Assembly: GCA_037577475.1 (NCBI GenBank) | Contig: CM075195.1 | Span: 26,867,399 to 26,931,398, forward strand | Source: Chaunax sp. Z400 | Lineage: Eukaryota; Chordata; Actinopteri; Lophiiformes; Chaunacidae | Direction of reading: 5' to 3' | DNA: 64,000 bases | In this document: piece after piece, positions 49,301-61,300 of the stretch | Numbering within the stretch: position 1 is the stretch's first letter | How the letters are laid out: every line of letters begins with the position of its first letter | Translations under genes and position numbers: made by a program | The notes under the pieces: generated by a model | What the model was told of the DNA's origin: nothing | Database searches by the model: none | The model's input: only the letters and a program-made list of their open reading frames with translations

Positions 49301-52300
49301 TTTATCACATGAGCCCAACAGGAAATAAATCCCAGCATTACAATGAACCAATCAAAACATCTCATTTCATATAGAGGCTTGAAATCATTTTTAAAAAATA
49401 GCACATTAGAGCCTACCATTAGAGTGATCATGATGGGCAGCCCATATGTGATTTCATTGGTGGATTCAATGAGGATGACAGTCAGACTGATGGTCATTCT
49501 GACCACGCCTCCAAGGAAGGAAGCAGCTCCGATGAGAGCGAAGGTCCCAGGGTATATATCCATTCCAAGGTTCCTACCAGAGGACAAACACCAGTCAGTG
49601 AGGAATCAGCATGTGATCACAGGAGAATATAGCCGCATTTCCACTGCGTAGTACCGCCTCGGCTCGGTATCGGTTACTTTTCTGACGGTCGTTTTCCATA
49701 CGGGATAGTACCTCCTCGGGCACCGCGCAAAACTGCCATGGCATAGTCTTCATTGCGACACACACCTTTCGTCCACCTCTCGTGATCCTCTCATTAGCTG
49801 TCTAAGACAGGAACGTCTGCACCTCCTCAATAAAACGGCTACAATTTTTTTTTTTAAAGTTACAGTCGCCAAAGTAGCTTTGCTGAGTGTGGCAGCCATT
49901 GATTTGTGCTGTGCAGGATAAAGCACAAATCAGCACAAATGCATGCTAGGCATTGGCCAATCAGTGGTCTGGAATGTTTCACTTGACCTTTTAGTACCTG
50001 CTGAGCTCGCTTGGAACCACAACGGAGGCGGTACTAAACAAGCAGTACCAGGTACTTCTTACCTAATGGAAATGCAAAAAAGGCGAGCAGAGTCGAGTCA
50101 AGTCGAGCCAGTACTACGCAGTGGAAATGGGGCTTACGTGTGATTACATTTCCCTAATAAATGTATTTGTTGTAGTAAATTAGTAGGTGTGTTGGTGGAG
50201 GTATGACATTGACATTGTTGACATGATGAAGATGTGTATCATATTATTTTCACAGACTCAAATCAAGACAAAATCTGTTCTATGTTTGTTGTTGGGGGAA
50301 AAAGAGTAGTAGATTTGATGAGCTAAACTGTTCCTGGATTGTTGTTAAACTATTTTTTGGAACTTGATTGTGTGTGAAATGCAAAATAAAAATAAAAAAA
50401 CTAATTTGAATTCATAAAAAGTTTGTTTTTTAATTCTGTGACATTCACACACTAATGCACGTATTAGTGAGATGTCTTATATCGAATGACTGACTTGTTT
50501 AGATAGTTGGGATATCTCATAGCCATTAAGCGAGGGGACAGCCAAACCTTGGCCGTTAGAGCAGTAGGAAAAAATTGTTCTTACACTTTCAGGATGTTGG
50601 CAACGAGACGTCCAAAAGCTGCTCCACAGAGCAGTGAGGGTACAAAGAGACCGCTGGGTACAGACAAACCGTAGGTCCAACAGGCCAGCAGGAAGTACAG
50701 CAGGAAGAACACTGACAGAGTTACAGGGCTGAAGGTACCTAATGGTAAGAACAGGACAGGTGTGGCCAGTCGGTAAATGATATACCTGGAAATGGGCAAA
50801 GGGAGGCCAGCAGGATTTGCCATTTTAGGGCAATTTAATGGTGTCTGTGGTGGGCTGTATATAGGTGTTAAGGTATTTATCATCATGTGTCACATTCTAC
50901 CACAACATGTATTTTGCTTTGCTCTTGCTGTGATAGCATACAGGTAAAGGGCTACGCTCATACTCAAAGAGCTTCAGTTACATTCAGTAACTACTGTTTT
51001 ACTCCCTAATGCCCATTCTGGTAACACAATAAAGTGTAAGACACAAATAAAGCTTGCTAATATCTCTGTTGTGGGCTGCAACAACCAACACCAACGTCTT
51101 CATCTACTCCCACATTCCATGGAAGTATGAGTCCCAGTGGATTCAGTTTGTTTGTAATGAAAATGTCCCCTCGGATAAAAAAAATGAATTAAAATAAATT
51201 AAAAGCCAAGTATTTCATAATGGCAGTGAGTGTGGTTGACACAAACAAATAAAAACTGGCCTCCAAATCCAAGCAGAGTAAAGAACAAGGGTGTATAAAC
51301 TCCTGGTGCCAGTTTATGTACATTTCTACCACTTTAAACGCCTTGATTAGTGCAAGATCTCCATTAAAATGCACCTTTTCACCCCATTGTAAAACAACAT
51401 TACGGCACAAGTAAGGTACAAGAAAACACAGAATGTACTGTACAATGTTTTGGTGTTCCAGTGAGGCCAAATAAAATGACGCTTTTATATGCAAAAACTG
51501 TCAAAATTACATTTTTCACTGCAAGAGCAAAGCTTCTTAACCAATCACAGAAGAGTAAAGCCAGACCAAAACACGCATCAGTGAAAGGTGGCTGCCATTG
51601 TGACGCTTTACAACTGCGCTGTGTCAATGAACAGTGTTTCAGATTCAAGGGATCAAATATTCACATGTCTGAGAATATAATCACCCTACCTGCCTTCTGT
51701 GTCTTTAAAAATGAATTGAGATATACATTCAAACAGAAGGAACGGCTCATTATTATAAGGAAAAAGCTGTGAAAAGTGTATTTAGGTCATTCTGGCAGCG
51801 CTTTTTTTCTGATTTTCGATGTTTGTGGACTGTCTGTGGAAATTTAAATGATGACGACCTCATCATTATACTCATCTTTTATTGAGGTAAGGTGCGATGA
51901 TGTTTGGATTGTGCCTGCAGCTCAGTCTTATCATTGTCAGATTTTAACTGTGCTGTAAATATCGTAGTGATGCTTACATCTAAACAGGGCAGGTAAACAG
52001 GTTCATTGGTAAATAGTGATAAGGTTAGCAGCGTCTGGCTTATCCCAAGTAGAAGAAAGACTGGCTTTCTTTAGCATTATATGTTGTTTTTGTCACTACA
52101 ACAGCGCTATAATAATGTAATTTTTCCCCATAAATATTATTCATGTACTATTATTGATCATGTACTATTATTGGCTCCATACTCTGGTTTCTGACATGTT
52201 AAAAACCTCACATATTGTTTCGGTGTGTTAAATAGCACGTTGGAAAGGATGAAAATACTAAGATTTTTTTAGATCCAGGTAATTTGAGGGAAACTTCATA

Positions 52301-55300
52301 AATATAATAAATATAAAGATATAATTAACCAGCTGTTAAAAAATGTGTGCACGCTCATCTCACCATGCTGGTGGAAGAGCTGATGGATGGCAGTCTCCTG
52401 TGGGTTGAAGAACAACGTGGCCATGTCATTATAGGTCTTGTTGGTGCAGAAGTACTGGCGGATGGTTGAGTTTATTTCCTCACTGTCGGACAGCTGAACA
52501 CAGTACACAAAGTTTAATATGAGATAATCAACACATGATGCTGAATGTAGACAGAATGGTCAGAGGATTAGCAGGATTTCTGCAAGGTTGAACAAGTTCT
52601 AAACACACCATTAAAGAAAGCATCTTACAACATTACTGCCGACTGCAGACAAGATACTGCAGAATATTGAAGATGTCTAAATATAAAAGACGTGCAAGTT
52701 AACTTAAGAGTTTATATCTTATGGGCCTTTTCATGATGATGATGATGATGATGATTTCATTATTATTATTATTATCAATAATTTTGGTGATAATAAGAAG
52801 AATAAGCAGAAGAATAATACACATTGTTATTTCTGCTTCTTTACTGAATGACATTTAATTCACTGAATGTAGGCCAGAGACAAAAGTTTTTTAAGCATTT
52901 TGTGGAAGATGCTAAAAGAAAGTCCTGCCACTTAAAATGTATCTTAAAGTTTTTCATCCAGACATCACAGTTAATTAAATAGTTGACACTTTATGATTAC
53001 TGAATTCAAGCTGGAACTAATCAGCAGCCCCAAGTTATGGCTGGTTCCCAGGTCATTACTAAAAGATAGGCTGTTATTAGTCATCGAAGGTAGCGAGCTA
53101 ATATTAGCATAATAACATTAGGTTGACTGCCTGAAAAATCAAATCAAAAATCAAGCCTTCTAAGGTATGAATAATATGTTATATATGTTATAATAATAAT
53201 ATTATATATTAATATTAATAATATTAATAATATAATATTATTATAATATTATAATAATATGTTCATTCGATTCAAGTACCATCTGCCCTCAACAGACGCT
53301 ACTTGTTACATTTGGCCAGCCCAATGGATGACCTTGATGACAGGATTAAGGGTGAATCAATCTGGAAAAATAAAATCACATCTCTGGTGCTCTACTGAAT
53401 GATTGATCTGCTGACCGTGTGAGAGCGGACTGTGGCACTTGTGTTAAGTGTTGCAAGGAAGGAGGAAAAAGCTGATACCTACCGTAGTGTTACTGGTCGT
53501 GGAAGAGGACAGGTCGCGACATTCGCCCAACAACATGGAAGCTGCAAACGTCACCAATGTTGTCACCATGGCAACCAGCAGACTCTCTAAAACTCTGGAA
53601 AAGTGCAGTGATCAGATCAACTTCTTTACTTATATGCTTGAAAGGAAATTAGTGTCACATTTTCAAATAGTTCCTTTCAAAAGTGCAACTGATATTTAAA
53701 AAGGTCAAGTTGACATTTGATTGACAGACGTGATAATTGTATGAAGGCAGACTGTTCTCTCTGTGAAAGGTGATGTAACAGTCACCTGATAAACTTGGCC
53801 TTGGGTTGGATGTGTTTCATGCGATACTTGGCCAGGTGCTTGTTCAAGCAGTTGAAGAGTGCTCCCAACAGGCCTCCCACCACTCCCATCAGGATAAAAA
53901 AGGACAGGTCCACTGCCGTCCACAGGTGACAGTTCTTATCTCCCTCTGGACACTGTAGGGTTTAATTGTTACATCACTGTATTGATAGGTTACATCAGGC
54001 TGACATTGAATGATAATAATATCACATCTTATTCATAAAACGTGTTTCAAATACAGAAAGATGCTTTTGCATAACTATACAAACAAGCACGAAATACTCA
54101 TATAAATACTGTTGGATATGATTGAAGAAAGAAGAGGTTATTGAAGTTGACCCTGTTCATTGCATATCTGAGAAAAAGTTTTTAAATTTTTTTTTAAAAA
54201 TGCTTAAAATTACCAAAATTATCAAAAGGCACCTATCCAGTACATGAGAGATGTGTACATAAAAAACAGTTCTCAGTGCTCAAAAGTTTTGAGTAACAGC
54301 TTGAACAATGGTTCCTGTCTGTTGAGTCAGTCATTCCAGATCCAGTGTTTGATTGTGGATGATGAGACAGGAGGCTATCATCGAGAGGAAAGGAGACTGC
54401 AGGAAAGAGTGGCAGGGGAGGAGGAGGAGTTTAAATTGAATACACTGAGGGGCAGGGAGCCCATGAAGGTATACAGGAGTGGTATTAGCATGCAAGCAGC
54501 AGAGATCTGGATGTAATCATCGATTAGACTCTTTATGGATGATGTACTATAAAGGATACTAATGCAGCGCTCTAATCTGACTGTGATGAAATCAAGGATC
54601 AAAGTTCAAAGAACAGAAAAGGAGATACGTTTGTTTTTTTTCAAGTGTTTTCCAAAGAGAGACTGCTGTCAAAAATTAGGGGGTAGACGTGTTGGGACAG
54701 AGAACGAGTTGAGCTTTCGAAACATTATCTTAAGTTGTTATGCATCCACGGTGCAATTGCAGTGAGTTGCAGTGATGATGGATTTATTAGAGATGTAGCG
54801 GAGGATATAATTGAAATAGCAATGGAGGTGGAGACAGTGGAAAAAGACAATGTTACCAAGGAGGAGAATGTAGAAGATAGACAGGAGAGGACCAAACACT
54901 GAAGCCTGATTGACACCTTGGGACAGAGGAATCATGGAGGAGGTGCAGTTGTGGAAGTAAAATTGAGTGAGATGACATCATTGAGGCCATGTTATGTGCG
55001 AAATCTAAAATAAAATCGAAATAGTTCAAATCAATAGTTCACTGGACATGAGGTGGACTTTGAGTTAAGACAACATGACAACATGTTCCAGTATTTTTGA
55101 CAGGAAGGAGAGATTAGAGTTTTTTAATCAATAAAAAACATTTAATAGTATTAGGATTACTTGTACAATGAATTTAAGAATACAAAATATATGTCTGAAC
55201 ACATATTTTGTGCCAGATGAAGAGACACCTGACCTTGAACTCTCCAAAGTTGAGCAGACCAGGCAGCTGGAAGGAGCCCCACTTGTTAAAATTGATCCCC

Positions 55301-58300
55301 GAACGGAAGAAGTTGAGGGTGAAAGCAGCTGACATGGAACAGAAGAGCTGAAATAAAATGCAACAGAGGAGAAGTTAGTCTTGATGGTAAACACTTCATG
55401 TTAAGTGCACGGGTGCAGTATTCAGATAGGAAGATGTGCCTACATAGGACTGTTCACAACGTGCATATAAATTATTTTCTCCAAATCAAAGATTTGGACA
55501 TTTCAGTGCAAATGTGTCAGGGTCCCCCAGGGTACCTACTCCTATCAAAGCGCAAGTGCAGACACATGCAGCATTTAAAGGGAAAGAGACGTGACACATT
55601 AGTCACTTTCAGACAGGCATTGTGCAACAGTGCCGAAAAGAATTCCCTTCTTTGTGCCTCTAAAGGTCGTTCAAACTGGACCAGACCAAGGCGTCACAAT
55701 GCCACCTCGGTGTGTGCGTTCACAGTTACATCGGTGTTCTGCATCGTGACGTACGATGGAACAGCAAGCATAAAAGCCGATATATTTCACTATCTCCGCA
55801 GTTTAGTGGACATTTTCTGTGCTTGTTCTTCAAATAATGGACTTCCTGTTGCTACTGCATCCTTAAATCCCCGGGGTAGGTCGCACACCTGAACATCTTA
55901 CTACAACGTCACACCCGTTCTGCAACACCAGGGCACTCCATTCACACAGACGCCTGTTTCGGTGCTGTTTCTACCTCCCGAGGCGTCACAGAGGTGGAAC
56001 AAACTGACACCCCATTACGCCTTCAGTGTGTTCAGACAGACGTCAGGGCGGAATGTCAGGGTGGAATAAAGGCGCAGCAGGCCCAGAATGAAAACGCTGT
56101 CTGAATGGGGCTTTTTGATTGGTTAGATTAATTTTATGCCCAAAGCAATCCTAAAAATAATCCATCCATCCATCCATATTCTGTTACCGCTTACCCTGTG
56201 CAGGGTTGCGGGGGGTGGAACCTATCACAACAGACACTGGGTGAGAGGTGCCAGTTCATCACAGGGCCAACACATTCACACCTACGGGCAATTTTAGTGT
56301 CACCACTTCACCTCTACTGCATGTTTAAGGACTGTGGGAACACGGAGGAAACCCACACAGACTGGGGATAACATGCAACTCCACATAGAAGAATAATTAA
56401 AATACTAAATACAACCCATTTGTGTCTTGTACCTTACTTTGCACCCAGATTATGCTCTGTTTACTAGCAAAAAGGAGCTGGACACACCCTAAATAGACTT
56501 GTGCTGTGCACGTTAGACTGTTTAATTAGGGTCCAGTCAGTTTTATTCCACGTATCCTTGGTCATCACACAATACCTACAATTAAACATGAGACCTATGG
56601 GGGCACAGAGGAAACACAGATGCTTTGTTTGCATAAGCAAAGCTCATAACAGAAATTGATTACAGAAGAGCAGGTGGATGTGATCACTATCTTTTTTTCT
56701 AACCTTTAATTTAGCCTTGTATTTTTTTTATAGGAGATATTTCAGAGAGGAAGAAACCAAACTTAATATTAATAGAACAGAGTCACAGCAAGAAGTATCG
56801 AGTCACATTTACAAATGGTGCTTTGAGCTAAATGCTAACATTAGCCAACCTGCTCATTTGGTCATGAAGCTTTGACCTAATGATGATGCTCGACAAAATG
56901 TCAGAGGTAGAAAACTGAGGGGAAAACCGAGAACATATGGTTTGGGAACCAACAATGTTTGTACCAAATTTCACAGGATAAGTGAAAACTTTGCCTACAG
57001 ATGGAAAGAAATCAGGGAATCGCACACATCACGCATCATCTTCTGAATTTCTGAACCACATGTCATGACTGTCTATTCAACAGTTTGGGGAAACCTTACG
57101 GTAGCTTTGATTGAAAATCAATTTCTTCATCAAAGTCAATTAGATTCATCCTCTGGGGAGCATAAATGCCCGTACAAAATGCATGCATCTATACAATAGT
57201 CGTTGAGATATTTTAGTCAGGACCAACTTATGGGCCGACAGCACTGCCATCACTTGAGCTGCACTGCTAGCGTGGATAAACACTACAGAGTCAGTAGAGG
57301 AATGCCTCAACCTTCTTAGTGTTCATTAGATAAGTTGACGTACCACTTTCCAAGTGAGGGCCTGGTTCCAGAAAGAGGAGCCCTCCTCCAGACTGAAGAG
57401 TGTGCCACCTATAGGAGCACCAAAGGCAGCAGCTACTCCAGCAGCAGCACCTGCTGACACAAAGTCCCGCTTGTCCCTGAAGAACAGTAAAGACAACATG
57501 ATGAGCTATGGTTGACAATATATGCACCATATACTGACTTCCAATAGAAGCAGTGAACAGTGTGCAGTGCTATGATAATAAGAGTGTGTCCCACAGCTAT
57601 ACCTGTCACTGCGGAAGAAGGGAAAATCAAGTTTGATCTTCTTGAAAGTGATGCTCTGAAACTGATAGAGGGAGAGAACATCTAATGAACAAGCACAATC
57701 AATCTATAAGAGTCAGATTCATCAGTGCCTGGACCATTTACTCTAACTGTATTGTTACATTTCACTCAGCCAATGGATGATATTCTCAATGACGCATATG
57801 TCATAGGAGGCCACCAGCTCTCTGGGCTCTGGGCTGACAAAATTATAACGTCTTCCCATGGGCCACAATGAAACAGCCACTCAGGAGCCTAGCTGAAGAT
57901 AAGCATAGATACTGGCACCCACCTCAGTAAGTGAAAAGTGCAGGTTCAGTCACACAGATTGGGCCAAGGTGGGCCCCAGTTTGAACTGTGCAAAGTCGAG
58001 TCAAGCTTAGTAAGGCTGAGTCAACTCAATCTCATATTGTCAAGCCCTATTTAAGCAAAATGAATCATGTCAAGCTTAGCAGAGTTGAATTAAGTGAGGT
58101 AAAGTCAAGCTGTGTTGAGCCAAAACAAGTCAGACCATGTCAGGCTGGTCTTAACAGAAAATAAAAGAGTATTCTAGCAACATCATGAGACAATAATATA
58201 GTACAGCTACAGCAGCTGTAACAGCTGTCAGTGGAATTGTTTGATTTATTGAAAAGATTTGATATTACTGTACTTTATTTATGCAGAAACATTGTTATTG

Positions 58301-61300
58301 GTATCAGTGTTGGAGATGGACAGTAGGGGTGCTAATATACAGGTGAATAGGTTAGGGTGGCACCATAAAGGAGGAAGAGGGGATGTGTGTGAGATAAAAA
58401 CAGCCAATTACGTGGCTGAGACAGCACCACATGCTGTATGTTACCAGTTAGCATCCTAGTACCTAGTTTGTTTGGATGGCCGCCGTCCTCATTAAAGAGA
58501 GAAAAACTATTCCACAACAGGTTAAAATTGTTGATTAAATCCACATTGTGTGCTCTGCAGGCAGACTGCAGCCAGGTGTGAAGACTAAGGAGTCTGTTAA
58601 AACGACCTTCACCACCGTGGACTGTGGGAATGGATCCGGAGAGAGGAAATTAAAACAACAGTTAAAATCAGACTTGGTTAACTCAAGACTATTGAACAGC
58701 TGTCAACTCCATCCACATGCATTATTCTCTTCATGAGGGGAGAGAGTATTGGCAACAGATTCTGGATTTTTAAAAGAATTTCATAGGCTGTAGCACCAGC
58801 AAGACAGTATGTACCTGTGTTTAAAAAACACACATTCTTAATTATTGAATCACCGATAATCAAAGCTGTGGGTGAGTAAAGCAGCCGAAGAGGTACAGGG
58901 TGAGGTCTGATGGGAACAGATACTATACTATCTATAGTCGATCTCCGGTTGAGGGAGGATGGACACAGACAGGGAGCAACGTAACAAGGAGGCAGCAACC
59001 TTCAAGGCACAGGAGCTCCCTGCAGGAGAGCTGGTTGTCAATGAAAATGATAAAGAAAATCGTCTTGTAGGTTGGATGTAAAAATGTATGTCCAAAAAAC
59101 TCCAACTGTGCAAAGACACTTCCTAAAGTTTATCTGAAGCCAATATGAGGGTTCAGCATTTTATGAAAAAATAAACCCCTTCATGTGTTTATGTTCTGGT
59201 GAGATGAATATGGAGTGATAGTAACACAAAGAGGAGATTTCTGGTGAGGCCTCAAATCAGTTGTGTTCAGGATGCGTGGGGGGTGTACCTGAGGAAGGCC
59301 AGCTCCCACTATGGCTCCACTGTGAATCATCGGACCTTCCTTCCCCACAAACAGACCTGAGTGGACACAAAAAGAGTCAGAGGTACTGTCAAGCCACCTG
59401 CTCACCGCTGACTCATCCCCAGGATGATGGCTCTGTTAAATCGATGAATAAATGACACTTTGCTCTACTGGTGGCAGCTGACATGGTGACTCATCCATAA
59501 AATATTACAGCACAAGATAAATATAAATAGAATATGACATGATTTTACCTGAAATGAGACCATTTGATAAGTGTAGAAAGGAAATGCCTCTTTGGTGGAG
59601 AAGAAATGTGACAAGGAGCCTCTTGGCCCTCAACTCTGAGACTAAATGTCTTGGCTTTTAAAAGATTATTAGACGTTTGGTTTTTTTATTTAAAATACAG
59701 AGTAATTTGTGAGTACTGTTGCAATAAAAAGTGCAATATTTCTCAATGCAATTTGCAATTTGAAACCTAAGTACCCAGAATTGTAATAAGAAGAAGTAGA
59801 CTAAATGCACATAGTTCCTGTCTACCACTGTTTTAATATACTGAGCAACAGGAGAAACACTTCTTTTTATGCCATCCTGTTCATATTAGATATCAAAGGC
59901 AAATTATGGTTCACACATCTTTATTCACCCTTTAGCCATACAGAAAAAAAAATTTGTACAAATTATTGCTTGTTGCCTTAGTGTTTACAAGGCAAAAAGT
60001 GTGGATGGTGAGACAGAGAACAACAACAACAGTCAGTACTGTGTGTGATCACCTCCAGCATTTATCACAGCGTCACATCTACTTTGCATGGAATGGATAA
60101 GACGTTAATCTGGACTTCTGAGATGACATGCCATTCTTCCTGCAGTGCTGGGACAAGTTGTTCATGTGTTGCTGGAGCAAGATCTCTCCGTCTCACCCGG
60201 TGATCCAGAACATCCCACAGATGCTCTATTGGGTTGAGATCTGTTAAATCTGGACTTGTCACTAAATGTGATCTGCCTCCACTGTGCAATGCACCATAAC
60301 ATCTGTAACATCTGTGCTAAACATGTCTGATGAGTTCCGACCATCAGCATCATCAGCATCCCAACTGCCTGGTCACGCAAGTTTTGTGGAAGCCCTGACA
60401 TCATCAGTTGTTTCAGTAGGACATTAATTAGACCTGGGATTTTATTATTTTGGCCAGAGAAAAATCTCACCAACATCATTGTTTACTCTGAAATGCACCA
60501 ATGGCTGTTATTTCTATGTTATGACTAAATGATGGTTATTCATGATTTAACATGTTTTGGTTGTGGGTACTTAAAAAGTCATTTCTATGGATCACATGTT
60601 TGTTTGTTTCACTAGATTAGGGCTAGTGGAAGGAAAATATTGGGTTTTTAAAATTATGTGTTTCTACTGTTGCTCAGTATATAATTTAAAACACATTCAA
60701 ATAGTATATTGCATGATACACATTGAAAACAATGGTTTTGTTTCTAAGTTAAATGTCCAGTACCAGTTACATGATCACTGAATGATCAGAACTGCACGGT
60801 TTATCTCTATCTCTTGAATAATTTATTCAAAATTCCAGTGGAAATATTGTTCTTTCATCTGGCATTTTTCCCTTTTCGCTGTGATGTCAGTGTTGCTCAA
60901 AGCACCCTGAGCAGATCAGATCTCAGTGATTAGAAAAAACTTCCCAGGTCTTTGCAAGTAATCTGCAACATTTAGAGTGATTTGGGTTCAAAATATCAGC
61001 TAACGTATGCAGCTCTTTTTCATACTGTACCTCCAGCCACACAGAATATGACTCCGGTGGCCTTGGAGACGAAAGTTCGCAGACGGACAATTCCAGGAAT
61101 TTTCACTCCGTTCAAGTAACTTTTGATTTCCGGGATCCCCGAACCTGCAGCTAAAGGCTGGATACAGGACATAGCATGTTAGCATCATTACATGATTCAA
61201 CTGGTTAGTGTATTCTCTAGCATCACAAACCCACAATAAAACAACTCACCACAATGTGATACCAGTAAGAAATGAGGTCAAAAATGAGAAATATTCCAAA

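Noticed and set aside
49943..50143. Small plus-strand open frame in a clcn6 intron
   Set aside because: It lies within the MITE at 49632-50133.
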